Below, one piece after another: positions 1 to 5,632 of a stretch of DNA of 28,926 bases; positions within the stretch are counted from its first letter, which is position 1, and each line of letters starts with the position of its first letter. This DNA comes from Pirellulales bacterium (GTDB lineage Bacteria > Planctomycetota > Planctomycetia > Pirellulales > Thermoguttaceae). Under the pieces are notes generated by a model, which was not told the origin of the DNA, ran no database searches, and saw nothing but the letters and a program-made list of their open reading frames with translations. Position numbers and translations under genes: made by a program. The stretch is taken from positions 1-28,926 of the forward strand of contig JAUWHT010000176.1 in the NCBI GenBank assembly GCA_030605745.1. Direction: 5' to 3'.

Positions 1-151
1 AGTGTGGTGAACAAGTACTGTACAAGATGCGCGCACGGCGCGCAGAAGTTACAACGATAGACTCTAACCCAATCAAACAACTACTCTACTTAGCCGTTAC
101 ACCAACCTGCGGAAAATCGGGCAAGCCCAGCCGCTACACGGACCTTGTATG

Positions 152-186
152 CTGTTGGGGCGGCAGTTAAACTGCCACCCCAACAG
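152..186. repeat. Palindromic repeat, type A, copy 1
   Basis: Two 17-base arms (CTGTTGGGGCGGCAGTT and its near-complement) surround a single central A, with one mismatch. The element ends 12 bases before the ATG of the nucleotidyltransferase, so its transcript would fold into a hairpin directly upstream of the start. A perfect copy lies at 26652-26684. The remaining sequence from 1 to 151 shows no gene or promoter that can be supported. Confidence 0.8.
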
Positions 187-198
187 GGAGCGCTTCCG

Positions 199-1023
199 AT
201 GAAAACCAAGCAAATGGACATGGCGGTCGTGCTGGCGCGCGGACTGGGTACACGGATGCGGCGATCCGACGGCTCGGCCTCGCTGGACGACCGGCAAGCG
301 GCAGTTGCCGAAACGGGACTAAAGGCCCTGATCCCGATCGGCCGGCCATTTCTCGACTACGGGCTATCAGCCCTGGCTGACGCCGGTTATCGCCGAGTGT
401 GCCTGGTGATCGGGCCGGAGCACGATGAACTCCGCGACTACTACGGCCAGAAGCTACAACCCCGGCGGCTTACCATCGAGTTCGCCGTGCAGCAGGAGCC
501 CAAGGGCACGGCCGATGCGGTGGCTGCCGCCGAAGCGTTTGCCGACGGCCAGCATTTTGCCGTGCTCAATTCGGACGATTACTATCCGGCCGAAGCGTTG
601 CGGGCCCTGCGCGAGCAAGACGGTTGTGCGGTGGCGCTGTTCGAGTGGAAATGTATGCTCGCCGGCGGCAACTTTGCGGAAGAGCGGTTGAGGGCCTTTT
701 CCGTCGGCCTGATCGACGACCGCGGGTACTTGCAGCAAATCATCGAGAAGCCGGACGCGGCGACCTGGGACTCGCTGCCCAGGCCGCTGTGGGTCAGTAT
801 GAACTGCTGGCGGTTCGGGCCGGCCATCTTCGACGCCTGCCGCGCGATCAAACCCTCGCCGCGCGGTGAACTCGAGCTTCCCGATGCGGTGCAACACCTG
901 ATCAACGTCGAGCATCAACCGTTCCGCGCGGTGAGGGTGCGTGCCCCGGTCCTCGATCTGTCCAGCCGCAAGGATATTGCCCCGGTCGCGGCTAAGCTGG
1001 CCGGGATAAAGGTGGAGCTTTGA
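199..1023 (+). CDS. Sugar-phosphate nucleotidyltransferase family protein
   Basis: This 274-residue protein has the fold signature of sugar nucleotidyltransferases, which join a sugar-1-phosphate to an NTP to give an NDP-sugar and pyrophosphate. The N-terminal nucleotide loop is LARGLGTRM at residues 12-20, where the family usually has LAAGxGTRM. A conserved lysine follows in LKALIPIGRP at 42-51, an NSDD metal-site motif is at 124-127, and an EKPDA motif lies further on. The ATG at 199 is preferred over the in-frame ATG at 145 because the family fold begins just after it and the upstream part reads through a palindromic repeat. The stop overlaps the start of the kinase that follows, which implies translational coupling and a shared pathway: kinase makes the sugar-1-phosphate, this enzyme activates it. 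The sugar cannot be read from the sequence. Cytosolic; family call firm, substrate unknown. Confidence 0.85.
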   Translation: MKTKQMDMAVVLARGLGTRMRRSDGSASLDDRQAAVAETGLKALIPIGRPFLDYGLSALADAGYRRVCLVIGPEHDELRDYYGQKLQPRRLTIEFAVQQEPKGTADAVAAAEAFADGQHFAVLNSDDYYPAEALRALREQDGCAVALFEWKCMLAGGNFAEERLRAFSVGLIDDRGYLQQIIEKPDAATWDSLPRPLWVSMNCWRFGPAIFDACRAIKPSPRGELELPDAVQHLINVEHQPFRAVRVRAPVLDLSSRKDIAPVAAKLAGIKVEL

Positions 1024-2393
1024 TCGAACTCGACTACCGGGGCGGCTTGGCCGATTCGCGCGGCCTGGCCGATTGCCTAACGGCAACTGGCCTGAGCCAA
1101 GCGGCCTGCCGGTCGAAGGCGGAACTGTTCGCCAAAGCGGCCAGCGTGTTGCCGGCAACGGAGCGGGGCGACTTGCGAGCGTCCTTCGTGCCCGGGCGAA
1201 TCGAGGTGTTGGGTACGCACAACGACTACGCGGGCGGTCGAAGTATGCTGGTTGCCGTCGAGCGGGGATTTTGCACGGTTGTCGCGCCCCGCAGCGACCG
1301 CCGAATAAATGTGATCGACGCGGTACGCGGTGAGACGGCCGAGTTCGAGTTCGATCCGGAACTGGTGCCGCGGGCCGGGCACTGGTCGAACTACCCGATG
1401 ACCGTCGCACGGCGAATCGCCAAAAATTTTCCGGATGCATCTCGCGGGGCCAATCTGGCCTTCGCCAGCGATCTGCCGCCGGCGGCCGGCATGAGCAGTT
1501 CCAGCGCGATGATCGTGGCCACGTTCCTTGCACTGGCCAACATGAACGATTTGGCCCGGCGGGACGAATACCGTCAAAACATCAAGCAACCAACCGATCT
1601 GGCCGGCTACCTGGGCACGGTCGAAAACGGTCAAACTTTCGGCTCGTTGGTGGGCGACCGCGGGGTGGGTACATTCGGCGGCAGCGAAGACCATACAACT
1701 ATGCTCTGCGCCAAGGCCAACCAACTCGTCCAGTACACCTACTGCCCGGTCCGGTTCGAGCGGGCGGTGCCGGTGCCCTCCGACTACACGTTCGCAATCG
1801 CCGTTAGCGGCGTGGTGGCCGAGAAGACCGGTGCGGCGATGCAGAAGTACAATTCCGTTTCGGGTCGGGCGTTCGCAGTGGCCGAGCTTTGGCGCCGCCG
1901 GACGGGCCGCGACGAGCCGCACCTGGCGGCCATCCTGGCCAGCTCGCCGAAGGCTATGGGGCGTCTGCGGGTAATCGTCAAATCGGCCGAACATGAGGAG
2001 TTCGGCACCGATGCACTGCTCTCGCGCCTGGAGCACTTCATCATCGAGCACCAGCAGATCATGCCCGCAGCCGCTGATGCACTGGCCAACGGCGATATCG
2101 CCACGTTTGGCCGGCTTTCCGATGATTCGCAACACGCGACGGAACGATACCTGTGGAACCAGGTCCCGCAGACGATATTCCTGGCCTCCGCCGCCCGGCG
2201 GCACGGGGCCGCGGCAGCCACCGCCTTCGGAGCCGGCTTCGGCGGCAGCGTATGGGCAATGGTGGAAGCGTCGCGGGCCGGACCGTTCCTGACCGCCTGG
2301 GCCAACTCTTACCGAAACGAGTTCCCCAAGCACGCCGAGCAGTCCACCTTCTTCACCACCGGCGCCGGCCCCGCCGCCTTCCAACTCTCGTGA
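1020..2393 (+). CDS. Galactokinase-like GHMP sugar kinase
   Basis: The 457-residue protein carries all three GHMP kinase motifs. The galactokinase-type sugar-binding signature reads GRIEVLGTHNDYAGG at residues 59-73, the ATP-binding loop is DLPPAAGMSSSSAM at 151-164, and a GAGFGG motif lies near residue 405. Classical galactokinases have GEHTDY in the first motif; here it is GTHNDY, so a residue that contacts the sugar differs and another sugar may be preferred. The only plausible start is TTG at 1020, overlapping the stop of the nucleotidyltransferase (TTGA), typical of coupled genes. Together the pair resembles sugar salvage routes in which a kinase and a nucleotidyltransferase turn a free sugar into an NDP-sugar, as in fused fucokinase/GDP-fucose pyrophosphorylase. 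That comparison is inference. Confidence 0.85.
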   Translation: MIELDYRGGLADSRGLADCLTATGLSQAACRSKAELFAKAASVLPATERGDLRASFVPGRIEVLGTHNDYAGGRSMLVAVERGFCTVVAPRSDRRINVIDAVRGETAEFEFDPELVPRAGHWSNYPMTVARRIAKNFPDASRGANLAFASDLPPAAGMSSSSAMIVATFLALANMNDLARRDEYRQNIKQPTDLAGYLGTVENGQTFGSLVGDRGVGTFGGSEDHTTMLCAKANQLVQYTYCPVRFERAVPVPSDYTFAIAVSGVVAEKTGAAMQKYNSVSGRAFAVAELWRRRTGRDEPHLAAILASSPKAMGRLRVIVKSAEHEEFGTDALLSRLEHFIIEHQQIMPAAADALANGDIATFGRLSDDSQHATERYLWNQVPQTIFLASAARRHGAAAATAFGAGFGGSVWAMVEASRAGPFLTAWANSYRNEFPKHAEQSTFFTTGAGPAAFQLS

Positions 2394-2403
2394 TTTCCGG
2401 CGG

Positions 2404-2432
2404 TTGACATCCGATCCTGCGGGCAATAGAAT
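2404..2432 (+). promoter_or_regulatory. Strong sigma70-type promoter before the small-gene array
   Basis: A perfect -35 TTGACA (2404-2409) and a -10 TAGAAT (2427-2432) are separated by exactly 17 bases. It begins 10 bases after the kinase stop codon and points into the toxin-antitoxin array. Confidence 0.75.
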
Positions 2433-2491
2433 ACACGCTAATGAGCCTCCAATGGAAAGCGTAAACATCGCTAAACAATTGTCGTTCTTGA

Positions 2492-2680
2492 TCTTGGAAT
2501 AGAAGGAAAGTTGATGAAATCAAGAAAGTCATTGAAACACTTCCTGAGAAGGATTTTGTCCAACTCAGGAATTGGTTTTCGGAGAAGGACTGGCAAAAAT
2601 GGGATAGACAGATCGAGAAGGACTCGATGGACGGAAAGCTGGACTTCCTGGTCAAAGAAGCTATTGATGAAAAACGGTGA
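2492..2680 (+). pseudogene. Antitoxin-like gene without a start codon
   Basis: The frame open from the stop at 2489-2491 to the TGA at 2678-2680 encodes a peptide containing IKKVIETLPEKDFVQLRNWF followed by SEKDWQKWDRQIEKD and GKLDFLVKEAIDEK. I recognise this as the small antitoxin family with the pattern LPE-x-LRxWxxEKDWxxWDxQIExDxxxGKLDFLxxEA, normally followed by a RelE/ParE-type toxin. No ATG, GTG or TTG occurs in this frame before the conserved region; the first codons read TCT TGG AAT AGA AGG AAA. No toxin follows. It is probably a relic that lost its start, unless a rare ATT/ATC start is used. A longer overlapping frame starting at 2511 gives an Arg/Lys-rich nonsense peptide and was not used. 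Stop and next ATG (2686) are 5 bases apart. Confidence 0.6.
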
Positions 2681-2685
2681 TCAAA

Positions 2686-2922
2686 ATGACGGTCTTTGAT
2701 GAAGTTTTTAGAGCTGCCCAGAGTTTGCCGGCGTCCGATCGGCTTCGGCTAATCGACGTGTTGTGGGAGACCTTCCCGCCAAGCGAGTGGCCGACTCCGG
2801 GCACGGAGTGGATTACCGAGGCGCAGCGTCGGTCGGCCGAGTACGATGCGGGGCGCATGCCGGCATCACCGTGGTCGGACGTGCGAACCCGTGCTCGACG
2901 GAAGGTGGGGCTGAATGACTGA
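2686..2922 (+). CDS. Putative addiction-module antitoxin (PF09720-like), orphan
   Basis: The 78-residue protein has the layout of the 'unstable antitoxin'/addiction module component family: an N-terminal helix with ALSLPxxxRLxLIDxLWE-like residues (here AAQSLPASDRLRLIDVLWET at 10-29), then WITEAQRRSAEYDAG, then the closing SPWSDVRTRARRK. These proteins normally neutralise a RelE/ParE-type toxin encoded immediately downstream. Here no such toxin follows: the next intact gene is a DUF4160 protein at 2988. A short open frame starting at 2915, overlapping this stop, may be the remnant of the toxin start. ATG at 2686 is chosen over an in-frame GTG at 2677 because it matches the usual family N-terminus. 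Confidence 0.75.
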   Translation: MTVFDEVFRAAQSLPASDRLRLIDVLWETFPPSEWPTPGTEWITEAQRRSAEYDAGRMPASPWSDVRTRARRKVGLND

Positions 2923-2987
2923 CCCGGTGGTTCATTGTACGCAACTGACCGTAGTTACAGCCGTTGGCAGGGAAATGGAGACCCGAC

Positions 2988-3248
2988 ATGCCCGAAATAT
3001 CAAGATTCTTTGGGATTATCATCCGCATGTACTATGACGATCATAATCCGCCGCATCTTCACGCAGACTACCAAGGAGGCGGGATTCTCATTGACTTCCG
3101 CGGGAACATTCTGCGCGGATCTCTTGGTTCAAGGACAGCGCTCCGTCTGGTGCGCGAGTGGATCGATCTGCACATGGAGGAGCTCCAGAAGGACTGGGAG
3201 TTGGCGAGAGCAGGTAAAGAGATCAAAAAAATTGTGCCGCTGGATTGA
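2988..3248 (+). CDS. DUF4160 family protein
   Basis: This 86-residue protein begins MPEISRFFGIIIRMYYDDHN and continues PPHLHADYQGG, the His-rich hallmark of the DUF4160 family (an N-terminal PxI-xxFxGIxIxMYxxDHxPPHxHxxY pattern). A GGAG Shine-Dalgarno sequence lies 7 bases before the ATG at 2988, which is why the upstream in-frame start at 2964 was rejected. The gene is followed after 8 bases by a DUF2442 gene, the usual partner. The pair is widespread on bacterial chromosomes in toxin-antitoxin-like contexts, but its molecular role is, to my knowledge, not established. Complete and apparently intact, unlike several neighbours. Confidence 0.8.
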   Translation: MPEISRFFGIIIRMYYDDHNPPHLHADYQGGGILIDFRGNILRGSLGSRTALRLVREWIDLHMEELQKDWELARAGKEIKKIVPLD

Positions 3249-3256
3249 GGTGGACT

Positions 3257-3508
3257 ATGTGGCAATTCAATGAAGTAACAGCGATCGAGTACCGGCGGGA
3301 GCGGGTTTATCACATCGCCTTTGACGATGGCTTGGAGGGTGATGTCGATTTCTCGGAATATGTTGGCAAAGGTCCGGTGTTCGCCCCCTTCGATGACGTG
3401 GCATTCTTCAGGAAAGCACGAATTGAGGGAGGGACCATTGCCTGGCCGAATGGCGCGGACGTAGCTCCCGAAACACTCTATGAGAAGATAGCAAACGCCA
3501 ACAAGTGA
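3257..3508 (+). CDS. DUF2442 family protein
   Basis: The 83-residue product contains the family pattern: an N-terminal VTAIEYRRERVYHIAFDDG strand region, then GDVDFSEYVGKGPVFAPFDD, FRKARIEGGTIAWPNGADVA and a closing PETLYEKI. The ATG at 3257 is preferred over a TTG at 3245 because homologues start close to the first strand. It lies 8 bases after the DUF4160 stop, so the two are probably co-translated from one message. DUF2442 proteins are commonly encoded beside DUF4160 proteins and are suspected to be the antitoxin-like partner; that role is inference from neighbourhood only. Confidence 0.8.
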   Translation: MWQFNEVTAIEYRRERVYHIAFDDGLEGDVDFSEYVGKGPVFAPFDDVAFFRKARIEGGTIAWPNGADVAPETLYEKIANANK

Positions 3509-3520
3509 AGGAGGTAAATC

Positions 3521-3772
3521 ATGACACAACTGCTTGAAAAAGCGTTTGAAGAGGTGTCTAAGTTGCCGGAGATAGAACAAAATCTTCTGGCCGGATGGTT
3601 GCTCGGTGAACTGGCGTCCGAAAGAAGATGGGAAAAAGCATTTGCTGATTCGGAAGATGTATTGGAAAAACTAGCGGATGAGACACTTGCCGAGCATGCT
3701 CAGGGAAAGACGAAACCATTGGATATTACCTGTCAGAGGTGTGATAATGAGTTTGACCGAATTGAAAGTTGA
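3521..3772 (+). CDS. RelB-like antitoxin, orphan with an aberrant C-terminus
   Basis: Residues 1-70 (MTQLLEKAFEEVSKLPEIEQ, then NLLAGWLLGELASERRWEKA, FADSEDVLEKLADETLAEH) follow a common small antitoxin family that pairs with RelE/ParE-type toxins. The gene has a very good Shine-Dalgarno (GGAGG, 6 bases before the ATG). After the family-typical GKTKPLDI the reading frame continues as TCQRCDNEFDRIES, running through the ribosome-binding site and first codons of the next gene before stopping. The normal end and the expected toxin are missing, which suggests a deletion joined this antitoxin directly to the UPF0175 gene near position 3731. Whether the fused tail affects function is unknown. Confidence 0.7.
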   Translation: MTQLLEKAFEEVSKLPEIEQNLLAGWLLGELASERRWEKAFADSEDVLEKLADETLAEHAQGKTKPLDITCQRCDNEFDRIES

Positions 3773-3971
3773 TCTGCCCGCTAGCTTGACTGAGGACGAG
3801 GCGAAGCTTCTCCTTGCAGTTAAGCTTTATGAGGTTGGTAAAGTATCGCTTGGAAAGGCGGTAAAGTTGGCTGGGTTTTCTAAGCGTGCTTTCATAGATG
3901 TGCTGGGTCGCTATCAAATACCCGTTGTCAATTATTCGGCTGACGAATTGCGCCAAGAGGCCGATCAATGA
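3747..3971 (+). CDS. UPF0175 family antitoxin-like protein
   Basis: The 74-residue protein begins MSLTELKVDLPASLTEDEAK, contains the predicted helix-turn-helix stretch KVSLGKAVKLAGFSKRAFID, and ends GRYQIPVVNYSADEL, the standard UPF0175 architecture. Members act next to DUF3368 (PIN-like) genes and are regarded as antitoxin or DNA-binding partners. An RBS-like AGAGG is positioned before the ATG at 3747; the in-frame start at 3678 lies inside the preceding antitoxin and is not used. Its stop overlaps the start of the toxin stub (ATGA), the usual coupling for this module. The protein itself looks intact although its partner is not. Confidence 0.8.
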   Translation: MSLTELKVDLPASLTEDEAKLLLAVKLYEVGKVSLGKAVKLAGFSKRAFIDVLGRYQIPVVNYSADELRQEADQ

Positions 3972-4039
3972 ATGAGCCGGTAGTAACTGATAGCACCTGT
4001 CTGATTGGCCTGGAACGGGGAGTGGAGGACGGGGTGTGA
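3968..4039 (+). pseudogene. Truncated DUF3368/PIN-type toxin, N-terminal stub
   Basis: A 23-codon frame starts at the ATG overlapping the UPF0175 stop. It begins MNEPVVTDSTCLIGLERG, the characteristic opening of DUF3368 PIN-domain toxins, including the first acidic metal-binding residue in VVTDSTCLI. The frame then becomes unrelated and stops at 4037-4039. A full toxin would be about 150-160 residues. The break is close to codon 17-18 (around 4018), and the GTG start of the next module overlaps the stop, so a deletion appears to have removed nearly all of the nuclease and fused the remaining leader to a DUF4258 gene. No catalytic activity is possible from the stub. Confidence 0.75.
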
Positions 4040-4290
4040 AGCGGATACGCTTGACTCGACACGCGCGGGAACAGTGTGCTGAACGCGGCGCTACCGAGAA
4101 AGAAGTCTCCGAAGCCATCGAAAAGGGCGGGCGTGAAAATGCCAGATTCGGGCGGCAGTTGTGTCGCTGTAATTTCAACTTCGGCCGGACTTGGCAAGGC
4201 AATACCTATGCCATCAAGCAGGTTGCACCCGTCATTGTCGAAGAGTCCGACGAGATCGTCGTGGTAACCGTGTACACCTTCTATTTCTGA
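4036..4290 (+). CDS. DUF4258 family protein, putative toxin
   Basis: The 84-residue protein starts at GTG 4036 (MKRIRLTRHAREQCAERGAT) and matches DUF4258: an N-terminal HAxxRxxERGxxxxxVxxAI motif, a central Asn/Arg-rich part, and a C-terminal VIVEESDEIVVVTVYTFYF strand pair. This family has a small RelE-like or BrnT-like size and is often encoded beside DUF2283 genes, as here, so the pair is presumed to be a toxin-antitoxin unit; biochemical proof is not known to me. The start overlaps the stop of the PIN stub, so expression may now depend on translation coming from the broken upstream module. Confidence 0.75.
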   Translation: MKRIRLTRHAREQCAERGATEKEVSEAIEKGGRENARFGRQLCRCNFNFGRTWQGNTYAIKQVAPVIVEESDEIVVVTVYTFYF

Positions 4291-4302
4291 ACCGAGGACG
4301 TG

Positions 4303-4521
4303 ATGAAAATCAGTTACGACTCCGAGGTCGATGCTCTCTATATCCGCCTTATCGAGGGCGAACACGAGTGTCGTACTGTGAGGCTAAACGAGGAAATCGC
4401 GCTGAACATCGGTCCCAACGAAACGCTCGTGGGCATCGAGGTCCTCGATGCCAAGCAGGTTCTCGGCCGGGGAAACCTCCCGCCGCTTGTCCTGGAAAAT
4501 GTCCCGCTGGCGCCCGTGTAG
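4303..4521 (+). CDS. DUF2283 family protein, putative partner of DUF4258
   Basis: This 72-residue product has the DUF2283 pattern: an opening MKISYDSEVDALYIRL strand, a middle VRLNEEIALNIGPNETLVGI, and a closing EVLDAKQVLG. ATG 4303 is preferred; a GTG directly before it at 4300 is also possible. It lies 12 bases after the DUF4258 stop. The family is small, without predicted membrane segments or enzymatic motifs, and is commonly the second gene of DUF4258 pairs. A second DUF2283 gene occurs in this window at 9286-9525 without a DUF4258 neighbour. Confidence 0.8.
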   Translation: MKISYDSEVDALYIRLIEGEHECRTVRLNEEIALNIGPNETLVGIEVLDAKQVLGRGNLPPLVLENVPLAPV

Positions 4522-4547
4522 CGGGAGACGCGGAGGTTGCGTAATTC

Positions 4548-5594
4548 ATGAATGAGCTTCATCAACCGGGTGATTCAATTTGTGACGTCGAGCAACTTGA
4601 TGAGTTGCTGAGCGAGCCGACCGGCGGCGTGGTGGAGACGATGCGCCGGTTGGAGGGGGACATTCTGATCCTTGGCGTCGGCGGCAAGATGGGGCCAACC
4701 TTAGCGCGCATGGCCCGACGCGCCAGCGATGCGGCCGGCGTTGCGAGGTGGGTGATTGGCGTGTCGCGCTTTTCGACGCCCGAGTTACAGCAGTGGCTCC
4801 AGTCGCACGGTGTGGAGACGATCAAGTGCGACCTGTTGGATCGTGCCCAACTGGGCGCCCTGCCCGAGGCGCCCAACGTCGTCTACATGGCGGCGATGAA
4901 GTTCGGCAGCACCGATCAGGAGGCGAGGACCTGGGCAATGAACGTCTATCTGCCCGGCATGACGTGCGAGAAGTTCCACCGCAGCCGGATCGTCGCATTT
5001 TCGACTGGAAACGTCTACAAGATGGTGCCGGTCAACTCCGGCGGATCGGTGGAGGACGGCACGCTTTTTCCCATAGGCGACTATGCCATGAGCTGCCTGG
5101 GACGCGAGCGGATCTTCACGCACTTCAGCCAGACGTTGGACATCCGGGTGTCGCTCGTGCGGCTGAACTACGCCAACGAACTCCGCTATGGCGTACTAAC
5201 TGATCTGGCCCAGCAGGTGATGGCCGAGCAGCCGATCGACCTGACCATGAGCTACTTCAATGCGATCTGGCAGGGCGATGCCAACGCGATGACGCTCCGC
5301 GCGCTGGATCACACGGCCACGCCGCCGCTGGCTGTCAACATCGCCGGTCCGGAGACGTTGCGTGTCCGCGAGGTGGCCGAGCAGTTCGGCCGGCTGCTGG
5401 GCAAGCCGGCGAGCTTCACCGGCACCGAGTCGGCTGACGCGTTTCTCAGCGACGGCCGGCTTGGCTACGAGCTTCTGGGCCGTCCGCGGGTCGGCGCAGA
5501 GCAGATCATCCGCTGGGTTGCCGACTGGCAGTTGCGCGGCGGCCCCACGCTCGGCAAGCAAACGCATTTCCAGACTCGCAACGGGAAGTTCTAG
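4548..5594 (+). CDS. NAD-dependent epimerase/dehydratase family protein with altered active site
   Basis: The 348-residue protein is an extended SDR-type Rossmann protein: the nucleotide-binding loop is GVGGKMGP at residues 43-50 (a GxGGxxG-type loop), an active-site-like serine is at 152 in FSTGNVY, and a tyrosine is at 179. In catalytic SDRs the tyrosine is followed by YxxxK; here the sequence is YAMSCLGRE, so the lysine position is Cys183. Unless another lysine substitutes, ordinary SDR redox chemistry is unlikely. GGAGG lies 11 bases before the ATG. It precedes a dihydrodipicolinate-synthase-like aldolase by 38 bases, so the two probably act on the same sugar-derived intermediates, possibly as a dehydratase or binding component plus aldolase. 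Function is inferred only. Confidence 0.75.
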   Translation: MNELHQPGDSICDVEQLDELLSEPTGGVVETMRRLEGDILILGVGGKMGPTLARMARRASDAAGVARWVIGVSRFSTPELQQWLQSHGVETIKCDLLDRAQLGALPEAPNVVYMAAMKFGSTDQEARTWAMNVYLPGMTCEKFHRSRIVAFSTGNVYKMVPVNSGGSVEDGTLFPIGDYAMSCLGRERIFTHFSQTLDIRVSLVRLNYANELRYGVLTDLAQQVMAEQPIDLTMSYFNAIWQGDANAMTLRALDHTATPPLAVNIAGPETLRVREVAEQFGRLLGKPASFTGTESADAFLSDGRLGYELLGRPRVGAEQIIRWVADWQLRGGPTLGKQTHFQTRNGKF

Positions 5595-5632
5595 TCCGGA
5601 TTTCTCACCACGGAGTTCCAGAAATACAAAAA

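Noticed and set aside
1..151. Possible RNA gene or promoter at the left edge
   Set aside because: Only a small GCGCGC/GCGCGC symmetry near position 30 and no tRNA-like fold or consensus promoter was found.
454..1533. Long minus-strand open frame opposite the nucleotidyltransferase and kinase
   Set aside because: Arg/Pro-rich translation without family features; mirror of strongly supported plus-strand genes in GC-rich DNA.
199..2393. Kinase and nucleotidyltransferase considered as a split bifunctional fucokinase/GDP-fucose pyrophosphorylase
   Set aside because: The kinase carries galactokinase-type motifs and the transferase is a short generic form; fucose specificity cannot be shown from sequence alone.
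1077..2468. 463-codon minus-strand frame
   Set aside because: Shadow of the kinase gene; Gly/Arg-rich without motifs.
2511..2699. 62-codon frame in the first array module
   Set aside because: Encodes an Arg/Lys/Trp-rich nonsense peptide; the neighbouring frame carries the recognisable antitoxin.
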